Of a stretch of 64,000 nt of DNA, positions 47,637 through 56,165 are shown in pieces; the stretch's first letter is position 1; each line of letters opens with the position of its first letter. Where the stretch lies: positions 372,001 through 436,000 of the forward strand of contig NZ_LZSG01000044.1 in NCBI RefSeq assembly GCF_001665395.1, in the 5' to 3' direction. Below the pieces are notes generated by a model that was not told the DNA's origin, ran no database searches, and saw only the letters and a program-made list of their open reading frames with translations. This DNA is from Mycobacterium sp. 1164966.3 (GTDB lineage: Bacteria > Actinomycetota > Actinomycetes > Mycobacteriales > Mycobacteriaceae). Position numbers and translations under genes: made by a program.

Positions 47637-47758
47637 AGCGCCGCTCCTCCTTATTGCTGCGCGGTCACTCTGCCCATCCTGGCACGTCCTTGGCCCAAAG
47701 CTTCGGACGGTGGCTCCCGCAATGGCTCTGGCATGTCGGTCCGGCAGAATCGGTGGGC

Positions 47759-48361
47759 ATGGGCGTGAAAGACGGTGTGGAAAACCACCGACTGCTGCTG
47801 CTCCGCCACGGCGAGACCGAGTGGTCGAAATCAGGTCAGCACACCGGCGTCACCGAGCTCGAGTTGACCGACGCCGGCCGAGCCCAGGCGGAGCTGTCCG
47901 GCCAGGCCCTCGACGAACTGGAAATCACCGACCCGCTGGTGATCAGCAGCCCACGACAGCGCGCCGTGGTCACCGCCGAATTGGCCGGCCTCACGGTCGA
48001 TGAGGTTTCTCCGCTACTCGCCGAATGGGATTACGGTTCCTACGAGGGACTGACCACCGCGCAAATTCGTGAATCCGAACCTGATTGGCTGGTATGGACT
48101 CATGGATGCCCGGACGGCGAAAGCGTCGAGCAGGTCAGCGATCGCGCCGATCGGGCCGTGGCAATGGCGCTCGAGCACATGGCATCGCGCGACGTGATTT
48201 TCGTCGGCCACAGCCACTTCTCCCGGTCGGTGATCACCCGCTGGGTCGAGCTTCCCCTGGTGGAAGGCAGCCGATTCGGCATGCCAACCGCGTCGGTCGC
48301 GGTCTGCGGCTTCGAGCACGGGGTGCGCCAGCTTGTTGCACTCGGATTGACGGGGCAGTGA
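47759..48361 (+). CDS. gpm2: Histidine phosphatase (phosphoglycerate mutase-like acid phosphatase)
   Basis: 200 residues from MGVKDGVENHRLLLLRHGETEW. RHGE supplies the phospho-accepting His, and FVGHSHFSR the second catalytic His. Annotated as phosphoglycerate mutase Gpm2, but the M. tuberculosis counterpart Rv3214 was shown to be an acid phosphatase, as I recall. Its TGA overlaps the GTG of the isochorismate synthase gene by 4 nt (GTGA), so the pair is coupled. Confidence 0.9.
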   Translation: MGVKDGVENHRLLLLRHGETEWSKSGQHTGVTELELTDAGRAQAELSGQALDELEITDPLVISSPRQRAVVTAELAGLTVDEVSPLLAEWDYGSYEGLTTAQIRESEPDWLVWTHGCPDGESVEQVSDRADRAVAMALEHMASRDVIFVGHSHFSRSVITRWVELPLVEGSRFGMPTASVAVCGFEHGVRQLVALGLTGQ

Positions 48362-49461
48362 CAGCGCGCGAACCGCCGTTCGCGCTATGCGGGCCGACGG
48401 GGACTCTGGTTGCCGACGGAGTGCGGACGCAGTACCGCGACGTGACCGCCGCGCAAGCCGCCCTCCGCTCGGGGTCGGCTCCAATGGTGTTGGGCGCGTT
48501 GCCTTTCGACGTGACCAGACCCGCCGCACTGCTGGTGCCGGAGGCCGTGCGGCGCACCGACGCGCTGCCCGACTGGCCAGCGGGACCGCTGCCCGCGGTG
48601 CGAATCACGGCGACCTTGCCGGCGCCTGCCGACCACCGCGCCCGGATCAGCCGGGCCCGGGAACAGCTCGCGGCACCGGACAACCCGTTGCGCAAGGTGG
48701 TACTGGCCCGTGCGCTGCAACTCGGCGCCGACGAATCGTTGGACGCCCGGGTCATCCTGCGCCGTCTGGTCGAGGCCGACCCGACCGCATACGGTTACCT
48801 GGTCGACCTCACTCCCGCGGGCGACGACTACGTCGGCGCGGCGCTGGTGGGCGCAAGCCCCGAGCTTCTGATCGCTCGCTCCGGCAATCACGTTGTGTGC
48901 CAACCGTTTGCGGGCTCGGCCCCGCGTTCCGCCGACCCGGACGTCGACGCCGCCCACGGTGCGGCGCTGGCCGACTCCGCCAAGGACCGGCACGAGCACC
49001 AATTTGTCATCGACACCATGCGCGCGGCGCTGGAACCGCTGTGCGACGAGCTGACCATCGCGCCCCAGCCGCAACTGAGCCGCACCGCGGCGGTCTGGCA
49101 CCTGTGCACACCGATCAGCGGCCGGCTGCGCGATTCCTCTACCACCGCAATCGATTTGGCGTTGGCGCTGCATCCCACCCCGGCGGTCGGTGGAGTACCG
49201 ACCAAGCCCGCGTCAGAGCTCATCCGCGAGCTGGAAGGGGACCGCGGGTTCTATGCCGGTGCGGTGGGCTGGTGCGATGCCCGCGGCGACGGTCGCTGGG
49301 TGGTGTCCATCCGCTGCGCGCAGCTGTCGCCCGACCGGCGCACCGCGCTGGCGCACGCCGGCGGAGGAATCGTCGCCGAGTCCAATCCCGATGACGAAGT
49401 CGACGAAACCACAACGAAATTCGCCACGATACTCAATGCGCTGGGGGCTGTGCATGGCTGA
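48358..49461 (+). CDS. entC: Isochorismate synthase (MenF/EntC type)
   Basis: 367 residues from the GTG (MTAREPPFALCGPTGT). Chorismate-binding enzyme motifs: NPLRKVVLARALQL, VGASPELLIARSGNHVVCQPFAGSAPR, KDRHEHQFVIDTMR, HPTPAVGGVPTKPA and GFYAGAVGWCDA...IRCAQL. It makes isochorismate for menaquinone or siderophore synthesis. Start overlaps the upstream phosphatase; its own stop overlaps the GNAT gene start by 8 nt. Both starts being inside the previous gene supports one operon of three. Confidence 0.9.
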   Translation: MTAREPPFALCGPTGTLVADGVRTQYRDVTAAQAALRSGSAPMVLGALPFDVTRPAALLVPEAVRRTDALPDWPAGPLPAVRITATLPAPADHRARISRAREQLAAPDNPLRKVVLARALQLGADESLDARVILRRLVEADPTAYGYLVDLTPAGDDYVGAALVGASPELLIARSGNHVVCQPFAGSAPRSADPDVDAAHGAALADSAKDRHEHQFVIDTMRAALEPLCDELTIAPQPQLSRTAAVWHLCTPISGRLRDSSTTAIDLALALHPTPAVGGVPTKPASELIRELEGDRGFYAGAVGWCDARGDGRWVVSIRCAQLSPDRRTALAHAGGGIVAESNPDDEVDETTTKFATILNALGAVHG

Positions 49462-49936
49462 GTTCATCCGCCGCGCCGTCCCGCAGGACACCGCCGACAT
49501 TGCCGACATGATCCACGGACTGGCCGAATTCGAGCGCGCGCCCGATCAATGCACGGTCACCGAAACGCAGATCGCCACAGCACTATTCGGCGAGTCGCCG
49601 ACGGTGCACGGCCACGTCGCGGTGGCAGACGGCGAAATCGCTGCGATGGCGCTGTGGTTTATCAGCTTCTCCACGTGGGACGGTGTCGCGGGGATCTATC
49701 TGGAAGATCTGTTCGTAAGGGCCAAGTTTCGCCGCCGCGGGCTGGCTCGCGCGCTGCTTTCGGAGCTGGCCCGCGAATGCCAAGACCAGGGCTATACGCG
49801 GTTGTCGTGGGCGGTGCTGAACTGGAACTCGGACGCCATCGCGCTGTACGACCGAATCGGGGCGGTGCCGCAGCGGGAATGGACCACCTATCGGCTGTCC
49901 GGCTCGGGCTTGGCCGAGCTGGCGCGGTCACGCTGA
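49454..49936 (+). CDS. GNAT family N-acetyltransferase
   Basis: 160 residues: IRRAVPQDTADIADMIHGLAEFE, IYLEDLFVRAKFRRRGLARALLSELARE with the R/QxxGxG/A acetyl-CoA loop, and YTRLSWAVLNWNSDAIALYDRIGA, as in spermidine/ribosomal-protein type acetyltransferases. Substrate unknown. Third gene of the gpm2-entC operon. The 3' end overlaps the convergent membrane-protein gene by 49 nt. Confidence 0.9.
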   Translation: MAEFIRRAVPQDTADIADMIHGLAEFERAPDQCTVTETQIATALFGESPTVHGHVAVADGEIAAMALWFISFSTWDGVAGIYLEDLFVRAKFRRRGLARALLSELARECQDQGYTRLSWAVLNWNSDAIALYDRIGAVPQREWTTYRLSGSGLAELARSR

Positions 49937-50331
49937 TAGCCGCCCGCCGCCCAGCGCACCGCTGCGGGACTGAACAGCAAGACCAACGCGCTCAGCGCTA
50001 TCAACGCGAGCGGGATCCCGAACGCGAGCCGATGCGAGCCCACCGCGACGTACCAGGCAATCGGGAGCAGCAGCAATTGCGTGAACACTCCTAGGCCACG
50101 ACCCCAGCGCTTACCGATCACCAAGGCCCAGCCGGCAGCCAGCACGGCGCCGCCGATCAGCGCGAACCAGATCGCGGTCCCCATCCCGTTGACCACGCGC
50201 TGGTCGGCTCCGGCGAGCCCGCGGACCACCAGCACCGCGGCCACCGCCAATGCCGCCACCCCCTGCAGCCCGACGATCACACCGGCGCTGCGTACGGCAC
50301 GCGGGGCCGGATCACGGCCTGGATTCGTCAC
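49888..50331 (-). CDS. Small integral membrane protein, unknown function (Rv3217c-like)
   Basis: 147 residues with four hydrophobic stretches: SAGVIVGLQGVAALAVAAVLVV, GTAIWFALIGGAVLAAGWALVI, LGVFTQLLLLPIAWYVAVGSH and FGIPLALIALSALVLLF. No catalytic motif visible. Overlaps the acetyltransferase gene 3' end by 49 nt on the opposite strand. Divergent from the DAG kinase gene, with 70 bp between starts. Confidence 0.78.
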   Translation of the reverse strand: MTNPGRDPAPRAVRSAGVIVGLQGVAALAVAAVLVVRGLAGADQRVVNGMGTAIWFALIGGAVLAAGWALVIGKRWGRGLGVFTQLLLLPIAWYVAVGSHRLAFGIPLALIALSALVLLFSPAAVRWAAGGYQRDRASSAKPEPDSR

Positions 50332-50401
50332 GACGCCAGCGTAGTCACGCTTGTCGGCTGGTCAGCCGGCCTCTCACGGACAAGCCTTAAGCTCGTGCAT
50401 C

Positions 50402-51367
50402 ATGCGCGCCGTGCTGATCGTCAACCCCGCTGCCACCTCCACCACACCGGCCGCCCGTGACCTGTTGGCAAGCGCGCTCAAAAGCCGCCTCGAGCTCACC
50501 GTCGAGCACACCACCCATCCAGGTCACGGGGCTGAACTCGCTCACACCGCCGCCGCGAACGGAGTCGACCTGGTGGTGGTGCACGGCGGCGACGGAACGA
50601 TCAGCAGAGTGGTCAACGGCTTGCTGGGCCGCCCGGGGAGCACACCGAGAGAAAACCTGCCGGCGGTTGCGGTGGTTCCGGGCGGCTCGGCGAATGTGCT
50701 GACCAGATCGCTGGGCCTATCCCGGGACCCGGTTGCCGCCACCAACCAGCTGATCCAGCTGCTCGACGACTACCGCCGTGACCGGACCTGGCGCCGGATC
50801 AGCCTGATCGACTGCGGTGAGACCTGGGCCGTCATCAATGCGGGGATGGGCGTCGACGCGGAAGTGGTCGCCGGAGTGGAAGCCCAACGCAGAAAGGGCG
50901 CCAAGGTGACCCCGTTGCGCTATTGGCGAGTGGCGGTGCCCGTCGCGGTCGGCTTCAGTCGCCGCGAACCGACCATGACGCTGGAATTGCCGGACCGCGA
51001 GGCCATTTCGGGCGTGCACTTCGCCTGGGTGTCCAACACCACGCCGTGGACCTACAGCAACGAGCGGCCGATGGTGACGAACCCCGATTGCAGCTTCGAG
51101 ACGGGTCTCGGTGTGTTCGCGCTCACCAGTATGAAGGTTTTCCCCACCCTGCGATTGGTGCGCCAAATGCTCTCGAAACGCCCCAACCCGCAGGCAAAGC
51201 AACTCATCCGCGACGACGACACGGCTTGGCTGCGTGTCACCACCAACGGTGAACCGGCTGCCACCCAGTTCGACGGGGAGTACCTCGGCATGCGCGAAGG
51301 CATGACGTTCCGAACGGTTCCCGACGCGTTGGCAGTGGTCGCACCGCCCACCAAAAAGCCGTCCTGA
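50402..51367 (+). CDS. Diacylglycerol/lipid kinase family protein (DAGK catalytic domain)
   Basis: 321 residues from MRAVLIVNPAATSTTPAARD, the usual IVNPxA start of this family. VVVHGGDGTISRVVNGLL is the nucleotide-binding GGDGT motif, VPGGSANVLTRSLG a second conserved loop, and GLGVFALTSMKVFPTLRLV part of the C-terminal beta sandwich. Likely phosphorylates a lipid alcohol; the exact lipid is unknown. Counterpart of Rv3218. In-frame codons upstream to 50351 are unlikely to be used. Confidence 0.9.
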   Translation: MRAVLIVNPAATSTTPAARDLLASALKSRLELTVEHTTHPGHGAELAHTAAANGVDLVVVHGGDGTISRVVNGLLGRPGSTPRENLPAVAVVPGGSANVLTRSLGLSRDPVAATNQLIQLLDDYRRDRTWRRISLIDCGETWAVINAGMGVDAEVVAGVEAQRRKGAKVTPLRYWRVAVPVAVGFSRREPTMTLELPDREAISGVHFAWVSNTTPWTYSNERPMVTNPDCSFETGLGVFALTSMKVFPTLRLVRQMLSKRPNPQAKQLIRDDDTAWLRVTTNGEPAATQFDGEYLGMREGMTFRTVPDALAVVAPPTKKPS

Positions 51368-51470
51368 ACTGCAGCGACGAGCCGATGGCCGGAAAGTGAG
51401 ACGAAAATCTCTAGGGAAGCGGGCCGCAGTGTAGTACAACGGTGTAAGGGCTTTAGTAAGAGTTCGTCAA

Positions 51471-51486
51471 AGTGAGATAGCCCACG
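51471..51486 (+). promoter_or_regulatory. CRP-family binding site upstream of whiB1
   Basis: AGTGAGATAGCCCACG fits the mycobacterial CRP consensus (TGTGA-N6-TCACA) and is identical, as I recall, to the CRP site of M. tuberculosis whiB1. A TTGACA box follows at 51502-51507. Supports cAMP control of whiB1. Confidence 0.75.
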
Positions 51487-51646
51487 AGCTAACTGACGCT
51501 ATTGACATCTCTTGAGCCTGTGAAACGATCAAAAGGTTGCATGCAGAAATTTTGTAGGGGTACGGATACCTTTCTTGTGCACGCGCTAACTGCGGAAGAA
51601 AATTGCCCGTGCGCCTTGCTGCGCACTCAGTGAGGAGTAAGTACTT

Positions 51647-51901
51647 ATGGATTGGCGCCACAAGGCGGTCTGTCGCGACGAAGATCCCGAGCTGTTCTTC
51701 CCGGTAGGGAACAGCGGCCCGGCGCTCGCACAGATCGCTGACGCGAAACTGGTCTGCAATCGGTGCCCGGTGACCACGGAATGCCTCGCCTGGGCCCTGA
51801 ACACAGGCCAGGACTCGGGCGTATGGGGCGGCATGAGCGAAGACGAGCGGCGCGCACTCAAGCGTCGCAGCGCCCGGACGAAGGCCCGTAGCGGAGTCTG
51901 A
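51647..51901 (+). CDS. whiB1: WhiB1 iron-sulfur transcription factor
   Basis: 84 residues. Cluster Cys are C9, C37, C40 and C46, with the GVWGG turn at 58-62 and a basic C-terminus (KRRSARTKARSG) for DNA binding. WhiB1 is essential in M. tuberculosis and reacts with nitric oxide. It sits downstream of a CRP-like site and a GAGGAG ribosome-binding site, and is followed by a strong hairpin. Confidence 0.97.
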   Translation: MDWRHKAVCRDEDPELFFPVGNSGPALAQIADAKLVCNRCPVTTECLAWALNTGQDSGVWGGMSEDERRALKRRSARTKARSGV

Positions 51902-51912
51902 CGCAGTTTCCG

Positions 51913-51948
51913 ACAGTGCGGCCTCGACAAACGTCGGGGCCGCACTGT
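51913..51948 (+). terminator. Hairpin terminator after whiB1
   Basis: Stem of 16 bp (ACAGTGCGGCCTCGAC / GTCGGGGCCGCACTGT, one G-T wobble) with a 4-nt loop, 11 bp after the whiB1 stop and before the convergent pdtaS stop. Confidence 0.8.
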
Positions 51949-51960
51949 TGCGTGCCGGTA

Positions 51961-53493
51961 TTACAGCAGTAGGCGGGCCCGCCGGCCGATCGGCACCCGG
52001 AGCACCACGTCGGTGCCCTTCCCGGTGCCCTCGTGCACGCTCCCCTCTTGCATACTCGCCTCTTGCATGCTCAGCGTGCCGTCCAGCTCGGCGGACACCA
52101 GGGTCCGCACGATCTGCAGGCCCAGGCTGTCCGACTTTTCCAGGCTGAATCCCTGCGGCAGGCCGCGCCCGTCGTCGTGCACGACGACATCCAGCCAGCG
52201 TGCCGAGCGCGCGGCGCGGATCGTCCCCCCCCCCCCGGGGGCCGCCGGATCGAAGGCGTGCTCGATGGCGTTCTGCACGAGTTCGGTGATCACCATGATC
52301 AGCGCCGTGGCGCGGTCGGAATCCAAGACGCCGAGATCGCCGACGCGGTTGATCCGGATCGGCCGGTCCACCGACGCCACATCGTTCATGATCGGCAGAA
52401 TCCGGTCGATCACCTCGTCGAGGTTGACCTGCTCGTCGACTGACATCGACAACGCGTCATGGACCAGGGCGATCGACGACACCCGGCGTACCGATTCGAT
52501 CAGCGCCTCGCGCCCTTCGGCATTGGCGGTACGACGGGCCTGCAGGCGCAACAGCGCTGCAACCGTCTGTAGGTTGTTTTTCACCCGATGGTGAATTTCG
52601 CGGATGGTGGCGTCTTTCGATATCAGCGCGCGGTCCCGCCGTTTCACCTCGGTGACGTCGCGGATCAGTATCGCGGCACCGGCGCTGGCGCGGTTGACCA
52701 CCAGCGGCAGGGTGCGCAGCAGCACCGTGGCACCGCCGGCGTCGACCTCCATCCGCATGCTCGTCCCGCCGGCCAGCAAGTCGAGCACATGCTCGGCCAC
52801 CTCTTGCGCCTCGAAGGGGTCCGAGATGAGTGGGCGCGTCACCTCGATGAAGTTGTGCCCCTCCAACTCGCTGACCAGGCCCATCCGGTGATAAGCCGAC
52901 AGCGCGTTGGGACTCGCGTAGGCCACGTCACCATTGACGTCCAGGCGAATGAAACCGTCGCCGGCACGCGGAGTGGAACGCGACATGGCCACGTCTCCCA
53001 CGTCGGGAAAGGTGCCTTCGGCCAGCATGTGCAAGAGGTCGGTGGCGCATTCCTGGTAGGCGGTTTCCAGGTGGCCCGACGAGCGCTGGACCGCCACTTC
53101 GGTTTGGTGCCGGGTCAGCACCGCCACCACTTGGTCGCCATACCGTACCGGGGAGGCCTCGACGTTGGGCCCGGGCAGTTGCCACGAATGCGGTTGCACC
53201 ACATCGCTTTCCCGCTCGGCATTTCCAGAAGCGAAGGTTGCGGCGACGAGCGGCAACCGGTCGGCAGCGACGACGCTGCCCACCGCATCGGTCTGCAGAA
53301 CCGTCGGCGCGGTGTTGGGTCGGCATTGCGCCACGCATACCAGCACGCCGTCGTCGCGGCGCACCCACATCAGGTAGTCGGCGAACGACAGGTCGGCCAG
53401 CAGCTGCCACTCCCCTACCACCGCATGCAGATGGTCGACCGCGTTGCCCGGCAACACGGTGTGTTCGGCAAGAAGGTCACCGAGAGTAGAAAT
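51961..53493 (-). CDS. pdtaS: PdtaS sensor histidine kinase (HisKA_2)
   Basis: About 510 residues if the conserved N-terminus (xSTLGDLLAEHTVLPGN) is included. N-terminal GAF-like domain, PAS domain (DGFIRLDVNGDVAYASPNALSAY), phospho-accepting His in REIHHRVKNNLQTVAALLRLQ, and HATPase N-box VITELVQNAIEHAF with DDGRGLPQGF. In M. tuberculosis it phosphorylates the RNA-binding antiterminator PdtaR. Two oddities: the codon at the conserved first residue is ATT (53491-53493), the first canonical start being the GTG at 53457 inside the conserved region; and a run of 12 C (plus strand 52225-52236) encodes GGGG in the ATPase domain. Confidence 0.93.
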   Translation of the reverse strand: MSTLGDLLAEHTVLPGNAVDHLHAVVGEWQLLADLSFADYLMWVRRDDGVLVCVAQCRPNTAPTVLQTDAVGSVVAADRLPLVAATFASGNAERESDVVQPHSWQLPGPNVEASPVRYGDQVVAVLTRHQTEVAVQRSSGHLETAYQECATDLLHMLAEGTFPDVGDVAMSRSTPRAGDGFIRLDVNGDVAYASPNALSAYHRMGLVSELEGHNFIEVTRPLISDPFEAQEVAEHVLDLLAGGTSMRMEVDAGGATVLLRTLPLVVNRASAGAAILIRDVTEVKRRDRALISKDATIREIHHRVKNNLQTVAALLRLQARRTANAEGREALIESVRRVSSIALVHDALSMSVDEQVNLDEVIDRILPIMNDVASVDRPIRINRVGDLGVLDSDRATALIMVITELVQNAIEHAFDPAAPGGGGTIRAARSARWLDVVVHDDGRGLPQGFSLEKSDSLGLQIVRTLVSAELDGTLSMQEASMQEGSVHEGTGKGTDVVLRVPIGRRARLLL

Positions 53494-53539
53494 GACGCGC
53501 CCCCGAGCTGCCGAATAGCTGAAGTATTGGGTCCAACGG

Positions 53540-53755
53540 CTAGCTGATCACTGCAATGAGGTCGCCAGCCTGGATGACGTCGCCGACCGACACACTGACC
53601 TTGCTGACGGTGCCGCCGACTTCGGCCAGCACGGGGATCTCCATCTTCATCGACTCCAGCAGCACGACGGTGTCGCCTTTGCCGATCTGGTCGCCCTCCC
53701 GGACAACAACTTCGAGCACGCTGGCCACGATCTCGGCGCGAACATCCTCGGCCAT
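53540..53755 (-). CDS. Biotin/lipoyl-attachment small protein (TB7.3)
   Basis: 71 residues from MAEDVRAEIVASVLEVVV, the length known for M. tuberculosis TB7.3. The biotin acceptor motif ESMKM places the modified Lys at position 37, in a beta-barrel biotinyl domain (GDTVVLLESMKMEIPV...GDLIAVIS). No carboxylase subunit is nearby, so it may serve as a free carrier of an acyl-CoA carboxylase. Longer in-frame codons to 53812 were rejected. Confidence 0.92.
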   Translation of the reverse strand: MAEDVRAEIVASVLEVVVREGDQIGKGDTVVLLESMKMEIPVLAEVGGTVSKVSVSVGDVIQAGDLIAVIS

Positions 53756-53956
53756 CTTCACCCCACTCGTTTCGGCCATTCCGCATGCTGACTGTTGGTC
53801 TCTCAGGCTCATGTATATCGAACCACAAGACCGTCCAGAACAGCGGCGCGCAGGCTACCGACGCGGCGCGACGGGGCGCATGGGACACTGTTGGGTAACA
53901 GGGCGGACCCCAACACACCTAAGGCCGCCCCGCATTCGACTAAACGGAGGTTATCC

Positions 53957-54031
53957 ATGGCCAAGCGTGGCCGTAAGAAGCGTGACCGGAAGTACAGCAA
54001 AGCCAACCACGGCAAGCGCCCCAACTCGTAG
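53957..54031 (+). CDS. 50S ribosomal protein bL37
   Basis: 24 residues, MAKRGRKKRDRKYSKANHGK followed by RPNS, with an ACGGAGG ribosome-binding site 6 nt upstream. Eleven of 24 residues are Lys or Arg. This matches the actinobacteria-specific bL37 found in mycobacterial ribosome structures. Too short for many gene callers. Confidence 0.9.
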   Translation: MAKRGRKKRDRKYSKANHGKRPNS

Positions 54032-54044
54032 CCGCTAGCGGACT

Positions 54045-54060
54045 GCCCCTGATTCGGGGC
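54045..54060. terminator. Short hairpin between bL37 and rshA
   Basis: GCCCC-TGATTC-GGGGC in the 28-bp gap between convergent stops. Weak 5-bp stem, no T-run on either strand. Confidence 0.4.
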
Positions 54061-54374
54061 TAGGATCCGCCGCGGATGATGGTGGTCCGGCGGATCTCCA
54101 GCCGCAAGCGTTCCCGCAACCCCTCGGGGGCTTTGTCCCCTCTGCATTTGGTCGCGATCAGCGCCTTGATCCGCTCCTCGAGCCCGTAATGCTTCAAGCA
54201 CCCGGGGCATGCCTCGAGGTGCCGGCGCAGCTTCTCTCGGGACTCCGGGGTGCATTCACCGTCGAGCAGCGTCCATACCTCGGCAATCACTTCCGCACAA
54301 CCGAGCCCGCCATGCGAGTCGTCGGCTGCGCTGGGGTCGGAGCAGGAGTCGACTGGGCCGGGTAGATCACTCAT
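54060..54374 (-). CDS. rshA: RshA, ZAS-type anti-sigma factor of SigH
   Basis: 104 residues. The zinc anti-sigma motif HxxxCxxC is H52, C56, C59 ([10 protein letters not shown]). The zinc site is opened by thiol oxidation, releasing SigH. The ATG overlaps the sigH stop as ATGA (54371-54374), so the two are made in step. Confidence 0.95.
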   Translation of the reverse strand: MSDLPGPVDSCSDPSAADDSHGGLGCAEVIAEVWTLLDGECTPESREKLRRHLEACPGCLKHYGLEERIKALIATKCRGDKAPEGLRERLRLEIRRTTIIRGGS

Positions 54375-55111
54375 GACGACACCTCCTCGTGCGCCTGTTG
54401 ACCGCGGATGAATCCGCGCTCCCTGGCCACATCGGCCAAAAGAGCGCGTAGCTGACGTCTGCCACGATGAAGCCGCGACATCACCGTCCCGATCGGCGTA
54501 TCCATGATCTCGGCGATTTCCTTGTATGGGAAACCCTCGACATCGGCGTAATAGACGGCCATCCGGAATTCTTCCGGCAGCGCCTGCAGCGCTTGTTTGA
54601 TCTCGGTGTCCGGCAGTGCCTCGAGCGCCTCGACCTCGGCTGAACGCAGGCCCGTGGAGGAATGCTCAGCGTTGGACGCCAGCTGCCAGTCGGTGATTGC
54701 CTCGGTCGGATATTCCGCTGGTTGCCGCTGCTTCTTGCGGTAGCTGTTGATGTAGGTGTTGGTCAGAATCCGGTAGAGCCACGCTTTGAGGTTCGTGCCT
54801 TCCCGGAACGAGCGGAACCCCGCGTAGGCCTTCACCATTGTTTCTTGGAGCAGGTCTTCGGCATCGGCCGGATTGCGCGTCATGCGCAGCGCACCGCCGT
54901 AGAGCTGGTCCAGGAGTGGAATGGCGTCACGCTCGAAGCGTGCGGTCAGTTCCGCATCGGTCTCGTCGGGCGGCGGCCCGGACGCGGGAACGTCCAAGTC
55001 GGTGGCGCCGTCCCGCACGTTTTCCAGGTCGGCCATGTCGATTAGCACGTTCCCTTCTGCAGACGAGGGCGCCAACTCCGCGTCACCCAACAGGCTCGTC
55101 GCCGTTGACAC
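54371..55111 (-). CDS. sigH: Sigma factor SigH (ECF, thiol and heat stress)
   Basis: The core from [15 protein letters not shown] is about 221 residues and close to M. tuberculosis SigH, with region 2 ([44 protein letters not shown]) and region 4 ([25 protein letters not shown]...[12 protein letters not shown]). An in-frame GTG 25 codons upstream (55111) has a GGAGGAG ribosome-binding site at ideal spacing and would make a longer form. The inner ATG at 55036 has a weaker AAGGGAA at longer spacing. SigH controls thioredoxin, mycoredoxin and heat-shock genes and its own gene. Confidence 0.94.
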   Translation of the reverse strand: MSTATSLLGDAELAPSSAEGNVLIDMADLENVRDGATDLDVPASGPPPDETDAELTARFERDAIPLLDQLYGGALRMTRNPADAEDLLQETMVKAYAGFRSFREGTNLKAWLYRILTNTYINSYRKKQRQPAEYPTEAITDWQLASNAEHSSTGLRSAEVEALEALPDTEIKQALQALPEEFRMAVYYADVEGFPYKEIAEIMDTPIGTVMSRLHRGRRQLRALLADVARERGFIRGQQAHEEVSS

Positions 55112-55149
55112 CAGACTCCTCCAATCTAAAGGCTGTGACCGACAGTGTC

Positions 55150-55155
55150 TGTTCC
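55150..55155 (-). promoter_or_regulatory. Candidate SigH -35 box (GGAACA) upstream of sigH
   Basis: GGAACA matches the -35 of SigH promoters (GGAAC-17/18-GTT). A matching GTT -10 at the right distance is not clear, so this is tentative. It would put transcription start before the GTG start at 55111. Confidence 0.35.
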
Positions 55156-55303
55156 GGTCTGACCCCGCCTGTCCTCGTCGCGGTCATCTAGCTGCAGAAA
55201 CCTCATCGATCAACAGCGCAGCCCGGCGCGCTATTTCCGCCGCCCTCTGGGGGCGGCAGGTCCCGCGGTCCGGTCGCGCCGGGCCGGACGTTAATGTGAC
55301 GCC

Positions 55304-56164
55304 ATGTCGCACGCCACGTCTCTGCAGGGCAAGACCATGTTCATTTCCGGCGCCAGTCGCGGTATCGGCCTCGCGATCGCCAAACGAGCCGCCCAGGACG
55401 GCGCGAACATCGCGCTGATCGCCAAGACCGCCGAGCCGCATCCCAAGCTGCCAGGCACGGTGTACACGGCGGCCAAGGAGCTCGAGGAAGCCGGCGGTCA
55501 GGCATTGCCCATCGTCGGAGACGTCCGCGACCCGGATTCGGTCGCCGCCGCGGTGGCCCAGACCGTCGAGCAGTTCGGCGGCATCGACATCTGCGTGAAC
55601 AACGCGTCGGCGATCAACCTGGGATCCATCACCGAGGTGCCGATGAAGCGCTTCGACCTGATGAACGGCATCCAGGTGCGGGGCACGTATGCCGTGTCGC
55701 AGGCGTGCATTCCGCACCTGAAGGGCCGGGAGAACCCACACATCCTGACGCTGTCGCCACCGGTGCTGCTGGACAAGAAATGGCTGAAGCCGACGGCCTA
55801 CATGATGGCCAAGTTCGGTATGACGTTGTGCGCGTTGGGTATTGCCGAGGAGCTGCGCGACGAGGGCATTGCTTCCAACACGTTGTGGCCGCGCACGCTG
55901 GTGGCCACCGCCGCGGTGCAGAACCTGCTCGGCGGCGACGAAGCGATGGAGCGCGCCCGCAAGCCCGAGGTGTACGCCGACGCGGCCTACGTCATCCTCA
56001 ACAAGCCCGCCCGCGAGTACACCGGCAATACCTTGTTATGTGAGGACGTGCTGGTGGAGTCCGGTGTCACCGACTTGTCGGTCTACGACTGCGTGCCGGG
56101 CGGCAACCTCGGCGTCGACTTCTGGGTCGACGGGGTGAACCCGCCGGGGTACTCGCAGCCCTGA
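55304..56164 (+). CDS. Short-chain dehydrogenase/reductase (HSDL2-like)
   Basis: 286 residues. Cofactor loop GASRGIGLAIA, NNAS at the end of beta-4 (CVNNASAINLG), catalytic Ser in TLSPP and YMMAK with the catalytic Tyr and Lys. The C-terminal VYDCVPGGNLGVDFWVDG segment is typical of Rv3224-type and HSDL2-like proteins. Substrate unknown. The YbaK gene follows directly. Confidence 0.9.
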   Translation: MSHATSLQGKTMFISGASRGIGLAIAKRAAQDGANIALIAKTAEPHPKLPGTVYTAAKELEEAGGQALPIVGDVRDPDSVAAAVAQTVEQFGGIDICVNNASAINLGSITEVPMKRFDLMNGIQVRGTYAVSQACIPHLKGRENPHILTLSPPVLLDKKWLKPTAYMMAKFGMTLCALGIAEELRDEGIASNTLWPRTLVATAAVQNLLGGDEAMERARKPEVYADAAYVILNKPAREYTGNTLLCEDVLVESGVTDLSVYDCVPGGNLGVDFWVDGVNPPGYSQP

Positions 56165-56165
56165 G

